Assembly (NCBI GenBank): GCA_050084515.1
Contig: CM114271.1
Location: 4,712,001 to 4,776,000 of the forward strand
Source of the DNA: Blasia pusilla
Lineage: Eukaryota; Marchantiophyta; Marchantiopsida; Blasiales
Length of the DNA: 64,000 bases
Direction: 5' to 3'
The notes under the pieces are model-generated. The model ran no database searches and was not told the DNA's origin. It saw nothing but the letters and a program-made list of their open reading frames with translations. The position numbers and the translations under genes were made by a program. Shown piece by piece: positions 44,831-57,140 of this stretch (positions within the stretch are counted from its first letter, which is position 1; each line of letters begins with the position of its first letter).

Positions 44831-47280
44831 AATATATCCTTAATGATTGTATTCATGTACTCCACAGAGAGTGGGTCTTCAAGAGGAAGCCACCCCTCTT
44901 AAGGGCATTTCGATGTCTTACTCAACTTTGTCAATCGATACGATCATGCTCCTCTTCCAAAATATCTCAATCTCCTTTTCTAACTAGCTTCCTCCCATAT
45001 ATATACACTAAATACATGGCTAGAGAAGTTCTATCTTCTATTTATTTTTTTATTAGTCTTACCCTTTTTTTAAGCATACTTGGTTTCGTTGTTTATATTG
45101 CCATTGCTTTCGTGGCATGTAATTGTGAGCATTCACTTTATTCCACCTAAGTTTCATAATTCCGCATTGCTATAAGATTTGTTCAATTACTATACTTTAT
45201 AGTTTCCACTTAGTTTACCTTATAAGGCTTTTCTATGCGCATACATATTCTCAATGTCATTTGACACTCGTGAAAGCCATATCATCTGATTTCGGTGGAT
45301 CAGGTGTCACTTGACACATGCAAATGCATTGTGACTTCATACCTACGGACTTCACAATTTGTGTTAATATCCACAATTTCCTTACTTTCGTTGGGCAAGT
45401 GACATTCACATCATCCACGTTTGTCGTGCTTTCCATGGCCAACCATAATTGCAAATACTTCGTCATCCTACAATCCGCTTAACATGATATGTGTAAACAC
45501 CTAGTACATACATGGGAAATCTAAGATACAATATAAAATACGAAAAAAATATTTCAATTCCATATCGCACTCGCTAGGTTTCATCAAATAAACCATGAAC
45601 TTCCCCACTACCAATTTTCATTATTATTAGCATCTTCTCAAGCTCAATACATCCATACATTATTTCATTAAATCCTATGTTGGCCACATTCTTGCATGAG
45701 CATCTCATTAGTATAGTCTTAACTCAAAACAACTAGAATGAAGAAATGAAGCCTCAATAAAAAACGATTGATGCAAAATCCATCGGGAGTACAAAAGGGG
45801 AGGACACGAAGAGTCAATTGCGTGAAGGCTACAACCAGCCCAAGAAAAAAAGGGGTATCCCTCCTATCGGCTAAACTCACCAAAAATAGAGGCAATATAA
45901 AAAAATTTCCTACATAGCAATGCCTACCACTAAGTGGGCCTCTAGCGCGGATGTCTTCCACTACCTGAGCTCGATGTCGTGTCAAGAGCTTTTCTTTGAG
46001 TAAGGGCGTACCTTCTAGCTACGACAGACGTGGTTGATATAAGGTGAACTCTATAAGAAGTTTTCCTTTCTCAGTACAGAATTATTATATAAACCCTTCA
46101 TTTTCTCACGAATGGTAATCTCGAGGCGATCACTTCTTCATAACATCGAATCCCAAAATTCCTAACTATGAAGTCTTTGCAAACTACTTTATGCTTGTAC
46201 ATAAGAATAATAGCACAACTAGTGTGAAACCCTACTCGAGCACGCCTTCTAACATCCATGGATCGCTATGTAAGAACATACCGCGTACAATCCTATGTCC
46301 TCCTATACGTGATAATAAGAAGAATCACCAAAGTTTGAGATTGCATGACCTGGTTCATGAATGCCTCACCAAAGTGATAAACTAGATAACAAGTAAACTA
46401 GTGCATATCTACAAAGAGAACCTTCATGTGGTACGAGTTAAGGAAAGGAAAATCAGGTATAACTCATGCTCCATCCCTATCCATACTTGACGGACATCCT
46501 CTACTCTCCGCAAGAATGAGTTTTGGCAGAGTTGCTCTCTTAAGAGGGATAATCCACTTTCATTGGGAAAATTACAAGCCAAAACCATCAACTATCTCTA
46601 GTATGACTAAACTCCCCTAAGATGACAAGTCTCAAATCTCCACACATACCACACTCTAGAAACCTCTCGAAGAATAGACCATAGTTAAGTTACTCTCCCA
46701 AGAAGAGTAATCTACTCGCATTGGAAGAACAAGCAAGCCCAATGCCATCCACTCAAGAAATGAAGTAGAAAGTTATAAACCCTTGAAGATCCCTCATCTT
46801 TATGTACTCGCAAGGGATCCACAAGAGTACAAAATAGGGCTATTTTATATTGTGCCACATGGTTTCCTCTCAAGGCTTAGCCAATCATATTTTGACATAA
46901 GTATATTACATCTCATCTCTTCCAAAATATCCTCATTTACTTACTTCATATCTTCCAAACTACCCCAACTACCCTAGCCACCAAACAAGTCTATTTTTTT
47001 TTTTCTTTCATTAATACACCAACCTCACTACTTTATTTCTATTCTCCCATGTCTTATTTATTACTTCTTTTACTAAAGTTGGGCCCACACAAATGAGCCA
47101 CCGTAAAGAGGTCTAAACATGGAAATTTCATTTTCCTAAGCTAATTTACTTAATACTAATAAAACTCTTTCTAACACTTAATGAGAAAAGAATTCACATT
47201 GTGGGAAATTTACTATACGACACCGCCCTAAAAGCCTATTAGCCTGGGTACACTACAAAGTTATGGGGACCCATTGTCTA
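44831..47280. other. Intergenic DNA with no recognised gene
   Basis: The sequence is AT-rich with broken frames. The minus frame 45985-45719 is open for 88 residues but has no known motif. An imperfect direct repeat of about 75 bases occurs at 46530-46604 and 46688-46762 (shared phrases CTCTC..AAGAG.GTAAT and CATTGG.A.AA). Nothing else stands out. Confidence 0.5.
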
Positions 47281-47461
47281 TAATAAAAAATTGCAATAAC
47301 TAAGGATAATCCATTTTTTGACCAGAGATGATAAGTGTAGTATGTAAGGAACGAGTCAAACTTCTCACCCATAGCCCCATACATCTCTATGGCTGGTGGG
47401 ACAAATCGATATCCATCATGAAGTCAACTATAGAGATGGGTCTTCTTCATTGCCATCGCCG

Positions 47462-48774
47462 TGTCATGCCTATACACATTACTACACAACATACATCGTT
47501 GTCGAAAAACATACACACAAACACGCACGATCCCATGCTAACTCATGGCATCCAAACTACGAGACAAGAAGTACCAAAATATCTCCAATAAAAATACGAT
47601 CCAATCTCTCTCAACACCTAAGATTGAGGGTGAACATCCCCCAAAAATGGGATCTACTCACTCTACCTCAAAATAGCTGAATTCACTTGTCCTATCCACC
47701 AAGTAAACTGATTTTTTTTCTACCACTCAAGAAATTATTTCTACCCAATTTTTTTGAAATTTCACTCATACATTGAAATGGTGGCTATGGAAGCCCACAA
47801 AAAGTGTCGTAACTTCATGCTCAAATATTGGATCATGCACCGTTTCTTCTCCAGCATGCACAACTTCTCGATCTATGAGTTCATCAAATTGGTTTCTCCA
47901 TTTGATCTTCCACCAAAAATTGAACTATCGTGTAGCCTAACGTCCCTTTCTCCTACACAAAAATTGGCAACGCTTCCGCCCTGATTTATCCCAAAAAATA
48001 TATAAAACCTATCATAAAACAAACCAACGAGCTACATGGTACTCCTTAGAGCACCAGTATGGAGCAGTCCGCCCCCATTGGGCAGCGCTTCCGAGTGCCA
48101 CTCTCATATATGAAAATCAACAATGCAAAACAACAAACTACATCGCTCCTGCCCCTATGAGCACTCCCATGAGCCATGAAGTGATGAACATGGTCCCCCA
48201 ACCTGAAAAACAAGCAAGCAACCTGAGAGCTCTCCCATGAAGCTCTCCCACTCACTCATTCTCTCTTTGTAAATTGCGATCCAATCTCTCTCAACACCAT
48301 AGCTCTCAAATGTGTGCTCTCTCACATGTCTCTCTCAATGTCAAACCAAACCCACTCTCCTAATGAGAGGCTTGGGTTACACTTACAAGGCAAGCAAGAC
48401 CATAGCTCCGCCGCCTCATGCCAAGAGGTTCAACAAAGAGAGAATTAGCTCTCAAACTCTCTCTCCTTGAGGTATACCCCCTTCCCTCTCCCAAGCTCGG
48501 TCCTCGGTAACCTATGCTCGCACGTCACCTCCTTGGCTCTTGACCTGTTTAAGCGGGTCAAGGGCCACTTCCCAAAGTGGAAATTCAATATGGAAACTTA
48601 CCCAAAATAGTAAGGTTCTCTATATGGCTCCAAATGAGCCGAAACGAAGGGAAAACCTGCTCTCTCAGGTTTCCCAGGACCTCAGCAGTCATCCTCGATC
48701 TCCTGAGCCTGACCTTCTCTACTCGCAAAGGCGTTACATGTGATCACTCCGATCTGTCCTAAAAAATCGTGACA
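47462..48774 (-). mobile_element. Copy D: short non-coding Gypsy-DNMT-PHD derivative
   Basis: Read on the minus strand it begins TGTCACGATTTTTTAGG, includes block A (to about 48262) and about 0.65 kb of leader, then jumps to the end of an A block and block B (47594-47462), ending GGCATGACA. It has no coding sequence. With intact-looking termini it could have been mobilised in trans by a full element. Alternatively it is a full-length form of the terminal repeat. Confidence 0.7.
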
Positions 48775-50181
48775 ATCTGCGGACTGGCAACGTCGCTAGT
48801 GGGTGCTAGAGAGCGGGATCGGATCACAGCGAGCCAGATGGTTCCGGTGGAAGGGGACACATGTCTTGCAAGTTTGGGAGGTTGGAAGAGTGCGTGTAGT
48901 GCCTCATCCTTCGCAGAGAGCACGTTTGGAGCAGCATGCCCACGAGGAGTTGGGTCATTTTGGAATGAAGCAGACGTACAACTTGCTCCAGATATAGTAT
49001 TGATGGCGAGGCATGCAGACTGAAGTTCAACACTTTGTTAATTGCCAGGTCCATGGTGTGTGATTGAGTCTAGACATCGTTCAATGCTCCGACTCCACAG
49101 TTGCATCAACTTTCGATCATGGGTTTAGGTTATAGATGGAGTTTGGATTTTGCAGGACCTTTGCCTTTGACGGAGCGCCATAGTCGTTATGTGTTGATGA
49201 TGGTCGAGCACTTCTCGAAGTGGATAGAGTTGGTTGCATTTTCTGACAAAGCGAGTGAAGGAGTAGCGTATGCCTTCCTAGATCGAGTGCCGAGTCATTA
49301 CGATGCACCAGCTGAGATGTTGACAAACCAGGGTACAGAGTTTCTTGGGGAGTTTCAGGCCTTGTGTGATCAGGCGATGATCGACCACCGCACCACTTTG
49401 CGAGATCATCCTGAGGCGGATGGACTAGCGGATCGGGTTGTGTAGACGATGAAGATAAGATTACGCAAGTATGGCTTGTAGAGAGGTCACCTAGGAGATT
49501 GGGACCTCTAGTTGCCGTGGTTGGCGATGGGATACAGATTTATCAAACATGCATCCTTAGCGTCTTTCTCCCCCTACTTGCTTTTGTATGGCCAAGAGCC
49601 AAATTAACTTGTGGCCATTCGTCAAGATGTTGGTGAGGTGTTGAACCTTGATGACCTTGATGTATGGATGCGAGCATGTTCTCAGAGGGATGAGTTGTTT
49701 TGGAGAGTGATGCCCATGACGTTTGAGAACTTGGCGATGGCGCAACATTGGGATATATTGAGGTATGCGACAATTCGGAGAGGTGATTATCGACCTACTA
49801 TCCAGAGGTTTCATCAGGGAGACTATGTCTACTTGCAGCCGACGGCACCTACGACGTTGGATGTGACTGCAGAGCGTACAATCTTGAGAGTGCGTGAGAT
49901 TTTGCCATCTGGTGTTCTCTTATTGGAGGGACGCAATGGTATGGTTTGGAAGGACCATGTGCGTAACTGAGCACCATGTCATCTTCCGAACATTGACAGT
50001 ATAGTTGATCCGAGCTTAGCAATAGTTCCTGCAAGCTTGCGGTGTATGTTGTGTGGTTTTGCCCGTGGTGCAGCCACTATGTTAGTATGTGATGGGTATT
50101 CGAGAGGGTGGCATATGGCATGTCTGACGCCACCTCTCACTAGGATTCTTGAAGGACGATGGATGTGTCCCAGATAGACAT
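48775..50181 (+). pseudogene. Copy C DDE integrase with C-terminal PHD-like finger
   Basis: Open segments at 48803-48997, 49101-49445 and 49611-49970 match copy A integrase: HAHEELGHFGMKQTYNLLQ, SLDFAGPLPLTERHSRYV, LTNQGTEF (Asp to Asn at the second catalytic position), DGLADRVV (the third catalytic Glu reads Asp). The PHD-like finger at about 50037-50178 reads C-M-L-C-G, MLVCDGY, GWHMAC, LTPPLTRI and WMCP. Here the first Cys pair is intact, unlike copy A, while the fourth Cys position is Tyr. The last Cys is lost to a changed codon and stop. Several TAG stops are present. On its own strand it belongs to copy B and was flipped by an inversion. Confidence 0.85.
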
Positions 50182-50364
50182 AGGGTAGGTAGTTCTAGAT
50201 TCCGACTTGTGTCTGTGATATGGATGACAAGAAGGCGACTAACGATGGGGCCGCATGAGCACCCGGCCTTTTGGCTCTTAGCGTCCGAGAGATGTATGTC
50301 ATGGTAGGTAGGGATAGATGGCTATATAGAGTTAGAGGGACCTAACCACCAGCTAGGGGGCGAT

Positions 50365-51342
50365 TGGAGATATTTGGTACTTCTTGTCTTGTTGTTTGGA
50401 TGTCATGAGTTAGCATGGGATCGTGCGTGCTTGTGTGTATGTTTGTCGACAACGATGGATATTGTGTAGCGATGTGTATGCGCACAACAACTATGACCAC
50501 TTTTTAGGATAGATGGGAGAGATTAGATAGAGCGCCTTCGCGAGTAGAGGAGGATATGCTTAAGAGGTCAAGGATGGCCTCATGAGGTCTCGAGAAACCT
50601 GAGAGAGCATGTTTTCCGTTCGTTTCGGCTCATTTGGAACCATATATAAAAATTTACTATTTTTGGTAAGTTTCCATATTTGGTAGAGTTTACTTTCCAC
50701 TTTGGGAAGTGGCCCTTGACCCGCTTAAACAAGTCAAGAGCCAAGGAGGTGACCTGCGAGCATAGGTTACCGAGGACAGAGCTTGGGAGAGGGAAGGGGG
50801 TATACCTCAAGGAGAGAGAGTTTGAGAGCTAATTCTCTCTTTGTTGAACCTCTTGGCATGAGGCGACGGAGCTATGGTCTTGCTTGCCTTGTAAGTGTAA
50901 CCCAAGCTTCTCATTAGGAGAGTGGGTTTGGTTTGACATTGAGAGACACATGTGAGAGAGCACACATTTGAGAGCTATGATGTTGAGAGAGATTGGATCG
51001 CAATTTGACGATGGATGTGTCCGAGATGTACATAGAGTAGGTAGTTCTAGATTCCGACTTGTGTGTGTGATATGGATGACAAGAAGGCGACTAACAATGG
51101 GGCCACATGAGCATCCTGCCTTTTCTCAGTTAGCGTCGAGAGATGTATGTCATGGTAGGTAGGGATAGATGGCTATTTGGAGTTAGAGGAACCTAACCAC
51201 CAGCTAGGGGGGCGATTGGAGAGATTTTGGTACTTCTTGTCTCGTTGTTTGGATGCCATGAGTTAGCATGGGATCGTGCGTGTTTGTGTGTATGTTTGTT
51301 GATAGTGATGTATGTTGTGTAGCGATGTGTATGCGCATGACA
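50365..51342 (+). repeat. Copy C 3' terminus: blocks B1, A2 and long B2
   Basis: B1 is 50365-50489, A2 is 50492-51003 and B2 is 51004-51342. This repeats the B-A-B order of copy A. B2 is longer here: it starts inside the last codons of the polyprotein (ACGATGGATGTGTCC) and includes the polypurine tract again (about 51198-51210). It ends GCGCATGACA at 51342, next to AGGT. Confidence 0.8.
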
Positions 51343-53035
51343 AGGTACTCCAAGACCACTCCATCGTCCTGAATGTCTCGGCCACCTGTTGTCTCCTCAT
51401 CGGCCTCTGGATCTAAGGACTCTCCATTAGACCTCGCCATCGAAGTCTCAGCAATCTAGCTCTTCATAGCCAACAAGCCCAAATAGGCTGACGCGGGCCA
51501 TCCTGGCACCAACTCCTCATCACTCTCACCATGCCAACGAGCTCTAGCCGCATCTCGTTGACTCAGGCATGGGTTACGGCTCAAACCATGTGCATCCTGG
51601 TTTAGCGTCCAGGTCTATGCACCACTTGGAAGTCATACTCCTGCAACAAAAGAGCCCACCTCGCAAGCTTCCCTATAAGCTTGTCAGACTCCATCAACCA
51701 CTTAAGTGGTTGATGATCAGTAATGATGGTAAGGTTTTCCAATTAATAACACTTGAAATATGCGATAGCCCACACTGTAGCCAATCACTCACCCTCATAC
51801 GAGCTATACTTCGCCTCTGCAGCGTTGTTCGAGCGACTAGAGTAAGCCACCACAAACTCTCTACCATCATGCATCGTCATGTTGGGTGAGCACGATTCCA
51901 AGCCCCAACATGCTCCAATCGGTATGCAACTGGAAAGGACTCCCGTGATCGATCTCCTCAATATGGGCGCAAACGTCAATATATCCTTGAGCACTTGAAA
52001 TGCTCTCTCCTTCTCATCCTCCCAATGCCACTCCTGATCCACCTTGGTCAACAAGGTTAGCGGCTTTGCAATTGAACTGAAATCCTTGACGTACCGTCCA
52101 TAGAAGTTCGCCAATCCCATGAATGGACGAACTCAACTCATATCTGTAGGGCTTGGAATGCGTGAAATAGCCTCTTCCTTCGTCTGCTTCACACCAAGGC
52201 CCCCTAGGTATATCGTATGACCCAAGTACTCAATCTGGTCGTGGAAGAACTTGCATTTGCCTGGATGTAGCTTCATCCCATGTAACTGCAATCGTTGGAA
52301 CACCTCCTCTAGATGTCGCTCATGCTCCTCAACCGTGGCGCTAAATACTACCATGTCATCAATATAACACCTAGCAAAATCCAGACCTGCCAAGATCCTA
52401 TCCATGACCCTCTGAAACTCACCTGGGGCGTGCTTTAACCAAAATGGTAAGAACCGCCACTGGTACAAACAATCCTTCCCATGAGGATCGATGCCCCAAA
52501 ATATCGTCTTCTACTTGTCTTCCAATCTGATGGGCAGCTGATGGTATCCGTCTCGCAAATCTAGTGAACTAAAGACCTTTGCATGCCCAATCGCATCAAA
52601 GATCTCCTCAGGGGTGGGCATGGCATACCTATCGGACTTTGTCTGCCAATTGATAGGTCGGTAATCTCCACACATCTGCCTATCCGTCCAGTTGCCATGC
52701 ACATCCTTCTTGGCGGGCATGACAGTGACAAATGCATACTCTCCATGCGACATCTCCACTAGTCCTGCTCCAACCAAGTCATGGCTCCTACTTTGAATCA
52801 GAGCCCTCTCCATATCATTGTACGTGTAGGGTCATCGAAAAATAGGCGTGTCACTCGACAACTCAATGCGGATCCCTGTACCCTTCAACATACCCAAATC
52901 TTGCATGCTAAATGCAAAACAACTCCTATAACTCCTCAAGAACTGATGTATCCGACGCCGCTCTCCTCTTGTCAACTTAGGGCCCAAACCTGGCTCCCAA
53001 GTCTCCATAGTGACTACGGTAGGACTCTCCGGCAT
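51343..53035 (-). pseudogene. Copy B reverse transcriptase and RNase H
   Basis: Minus frames 53035-52832, 52813-52511, 52468-52133 and 52120-51785 follow copy A closely. Visible are DRQMCGDYRPINWQT, FSSLDLRDGYHQLP, the YIDD box at 52366-52355, EYLGHTIYLGGLG, then ANFYGRYVKDF and RNase H up to SYEGE, with the DHQPLKWLMES part near 51715-51690. The unit stops at 51343 in the linker before integrase because the 3' part has been inverted. Stops and frameshifts are present. Confidence 0.88.
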
Positions 53036-53362
53036 GGGTGTAGGTGGTTGCTATGGTGCAACCCCGTCTCGCACAGTAGCACTCGGCTGCTCCCCTACAT
53101 CCATCTGCAAAATCGGATCTCCTCCACGTGCAATACTTGAAACTACGCTCGATGTTGTGGCTACCATCTCCTGGTGTACCAGCAAAACATCCCAAGAAGT
53201 CCAAGGGCGTCTCTCCCGATCACCCCTGGTGTGTCGATCTCCATGGATCTCGCTCATAGCCACTGCCTCAACCGTCTCGGTAGGCATGGGGCTCACCAAC
53301 GCAACAGCTGTGATGTGTCGCATCCTAAAACGACACTGCTCAGCTACGCCTGAGCTAAAAAT

Positions 53363-54352
53363 CCATGTCAAGCAATTTAGGTCCATCGCTTGACCTAAGA
53401 CATGACCTCGTGATGCCTCTGATAGTGACGGTACTGCCATCATTCCTGTGGGGAATCCCATTGCTCGCTCGCGCTCATCGGCATTGGGCTCCATGACCTC
53501 TGCACCTAGTCATCTCAAACCAAGCCACGTCCGGCCTCCTTGAATGCATAGGAAGCAGGAAAACTCACCAATGGGGGAAAGGCTGCTCGCTACATGCCAA
53601 TCCTGTTGACCATAGTCAACGGCGGTCGATCATCGTATCACGCTGCCTGTGATCGACGACCTGGATCGAGAATAGAATCCACCAACAAATCGGAAGGCCG
53701 CTCCACTCTCGCATACGCCCTCCGCAAAATCTCATGTGGGACCAAGTTGGTCCACCATAGATGCGGGTGGTGTGCTCTAGAACCTACACTCGCTGCATCC
53801 AAAAATACTGTTGAGCCGATCCATGCATACACTTGATGTGCACCCATCACCACCCGTGACCTCGAATGAATCGCCCAAGATCGGCACATTCTCCAGAATG
53901 TATGCTGGAGAACGAGACTCATGCTCCTACAAGTGTCGCAAAATCCGCTTCATATCCCAAAATAACTTGGATTGAGTGTTAGCTAACCCGCTAACTCGTC
54001 CAACACTCGATTGGCCATGACACGGCCAACCAGCAATGACCAAGTCTATGGTCCCTACCCGCTCCAAGTCCTGCGCCCCCAACAATGAAATATCCCTCGG
54101 TAGGGAACTCTGGTATCCCTGGATAGTGAGCGTAGACAACAAGTCGGAAAAACGGAGGCATAATTGCCCCACATGATAAAGTGAAGCGCGCCTCGCAACA
54201 TCATCAATCTCCACATACAGGTACTGCTGCATGCGTATTCTTGCCTGCAAAACAACAGCTAACCCATTGCTGATTCCTCCAAAGAGATCCAACACCCGAA
54301 TACCCTCCTCTGGGATGCGCCACACAATGGGTGTGGTATCCATGGGAGTCAC
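53363..54352 (-). pseudogene. Copy B DNMT3-like C5 cytosine methyltransferase domain
   Basis: Frames 54352-53927, 53922-53638 and 53494-53051 (minus) repeat the methyltransferase of copy A. Motif I is LDLFGGISNG, followed by EIDD. Motif IV is GWPCHGQSS: the catalytic Cys is kept and Gln after it is His. An ENV motif VI is encoded near 53890-53880 in a second frame. Motif VIII has become AHHPHLWW, losing both arginines of the usual RxR. The C-terminal motifs read AMGFPTG and HVLGQAMDLN. The presence of the domain at the same place in two diverged copies shows that it belongs to the family. This copy is broken by two frame changes. Confidence 0.88.
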
Positions 54353-54360
54353 TATAGCAC

Positions 54361-55612
54361 TCTTGGCTACCTCGGGTTCCTATGACCCGTCACGCTCTGG
54401 TGCAAACGTCTCGCTCCACGCGGTCTGCACATGCTCAATAGCTAAGTGTTGAAGCTCCTCAGTTGAGCCCCAAAGTGGCACCTTTCCTCCACAGACTAAT
54501 GCAGCTACCATGACACTCCTCTTCATAGACATGTCAAGAACGGAAGTGTCCTTTGCATGGACATGTCCCTCAATCAAATCACTAGGCCAAGTGATGGCGT
54601 TGCTAAATGATTCTAAGGTCGCCATCTCTCCTGGCCGTCGCTCGATCACTGAATGTGTGAATCGAACGGGTAATGAGCTAAGGAGCCTATCACCTGACTG
54701 CCTTCCTAGTATGTAGGATGGTGACTCCTCCCAATAATCCAGGGAAAACCCCATCGGGTACAACACTGCTCCACCAACCAAGACGTTGTAGGACTCTGCA
54801 TCGGTCACTATCGCCTTGGCTCACACCACGGACTCATCTGTAGGGTGTCCCAGGCGAATCCTCACCACGACCTCCTATCGGGTGATATATTGTGTGGTCC
54901 TCGCTCCACCCAAGGATGTTTGTATCCGGAATGGACAATGCTCCACATCGGCCCTCGTCAGGCCCAAACCTCTGAATGCCACTAAAGCTCTACCTCATGG
55001 ACTCACCAGCTAGAAGACCTCTCCCCGGTTATCCAGCAAAATAACACTAGGAGAAGCCATGACACGCTCTATCGTTGGTCTAGCGTGCATCTCCGCCATC
55101 CTAGCAACCGCAACCTGCCATGAATCTGACGTGGATGGCCCAAGCATTTGCTCCAAGGGCAGGTCCATCACCTCCTCTGCAATCACCTCTGAATGTGAGA
55201 CGCGAATTCCAACTCCACGCTCACATAATATAGCGGCCAACCGGAAAACCTCGACGGGCGTACCTCCCAAAGTCATAACATTGAAAGCAGAAAATAAAGA
55301 AGCGAGGTACACAACAGTGGCCGTCCCCAATAACATGCTCGACACATGCTCCTCCTGAGCACCAACAGTAGGAGTCGTCGCACTCGCTTCTCCCATTGCC
55401 CTCCATGCCCGCACACCAACAACATCACCTACTCTCCGGGAACTCTGATTAGGACCCATCGATGGGGTCCTTATCGCCTCGAACAACGTGAAGGACTGAG
55501 GAAGCTTGGTCTGTTTACTGGCTTTCCCTCGTTGTGGATCCAACTCTACGGCTGCTCCACGCTTAACAACTGCAACGGCCTCCATAAGACGTCGATGCCA
55601 CGGATCTGGCAT
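54361..55612 (-). pseudogene. Copy B gag-pol linker and protease remnant
   Basis: The frame 55612-55010 is a long uninterrupted linker with the same Ala/Val/Glu-rich composition as copy A. The protease follows at about 55015-54700, but the DSGA active-site loop is missing through a short deletion; the later segment DAESYNVLVGGAVLYPMGF (about 54805-54749) is intact. The frame 54808-54380 continues to the methyltransferase. An in-frame TAG near 54876 matches the position of one in copy A. Confidence 0.7.
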
Positions 55613-57140
55613 CGGGTAACCTCAATGCCATAGCGGCAATCTGCTGTTGTATCTGAGCATCCATCCCAGACTCATGCCTGTCGTCTCCCTCGACGCGTCT
55701 AGGTGGTGGGACTCTACCTCCTCCACGGGCAGCTCCACCACCATGTGGGGCAACTCCAGTTCCTCGTCCCCCAACGGGACCACCTGGTGCACGACCTCTA
55801 GGCTCATCCGGACCGGCTACTCGCTCTGGTGCCCTCTCTGGCCCTCGGTTTGGACGTAATCAGGGTGTAAACTGAAACACCTAGCGCATGTGTGACCATA
55901 CCTCTGACAATAGTCACACTGATAACCTCCTGGTGCAACACCATCTCCTCCCCTACGTCCATGACCCTGACAAGTGCAATCATGCTGATGATGGCCACCA
56001 CATGACCAACAAGTAATCGTAAGCGGTTGTTATTGAGCCGCATATGAAGGCGCAAGTCTTTGTGGCACGACCTGCCGGTATCTTCCCTGATCTCGTGGTG
56101 CCACAATCGACCTATCTCAGAGTCCACGTTGCAGCACTGGTGGTGCAGGCAATCGTGACTGCTCTCGCCCAGAACCCATGGTGGCGACGCTCTCCTTCGC
56201 CATGTTGCGATCTATGTTCTCGGCGATCCTAAAAAACATCTCTCAATGTAGGGGAGGTGTTCATAAGAAGCACCCCTCCTACACCCGTGTGTGCAGGGTA
56301 CGGTCCAGTATCGCATACCATGACTGGATAGCCTGAGCCTCTATCAACTCCTGAGTGACGTTGATCAACCGGTGCAAGCGAGTGTAAGTCTCACGTAAAC
56401 TCTCACCTGGGCGCCTATGGAAGTCGTGGATGTTCCACAACTTCTCCATCCGTACCCCTTGGTATCTCGCCCTCAACTCAACCAAGAACTCAACCACGAG
56501 GTTGAAACTAGGACGAACCCGACTAGACGGTGCAACTTCTCCAGTGCGAGTGACCCCTCCTAAAGCATCACTAGTGGTAGAGGAAGTAGCCTCTTCTGAC
56601 TCCTCCTCCTCCTCTAGGAATAGCTTTGTCCATGACACATAATGTGGGTCATAGTAGAGTCGCCATGCCTCAATCTCCCGGGTATATCTGTGGGAGAACT
56701 CATGGTAATCGTCCATGGGCGCTCCCTCTAAATGCTAGAACATATCGTTCCATGGTGTAAATTGGTTGAACTCTCTAGAGTTCCTCCAACTCCTAAAATC
56801 CGCAATGAAGTCGTGTATCTCTATAGTGCCTACAGTACCCGAAACCTACGTGGTCCTCTATCCCGGTCGTCCATCTTGTACGCCCAACTAGTAGGACCAC
56901 TCAATGTGTACGGTGGATCACTAACACACTCCTCTACACGCTCCCCCTCGTTTGAAGATGACACATAAGGAGATCGAGGTGGTCTCTCACATGGAGACCC
57001 TCGAAACCTCGCACCACTCCGGGTAAACCCTCCAGAGCTACTCTCAGATCCACTACCTCGCCTCTCAAAATCTCGAAAGGATGCCGTGATGACCCTCGTG
57101 CCCCCTTCATACGATCACTCTCAACCTCACAAGTAATCAC
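55613..57140 (-). pseudogene. Copy B gag with zinc knuckles
   Basis: The minus frame 56716-56279 encodes MDDYHEFSHRYTREIEAW, the acidic stretch LEEEEESEE, and FLVELRARYQGVRMEKL, then RRPGESLRETYTRLHRL, without the stop that interrupts copy A. Sequence at 57140-56730 gives the N-terminal part in other frames. Cys/His-rich sequence at about 56010-55885 corresponds to the two zinc knuckles. A Gly/Val-rich region rich in acidic residues follows to 55622. Frame changes occur near 56750 and 56230. Confidence 0.78.
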
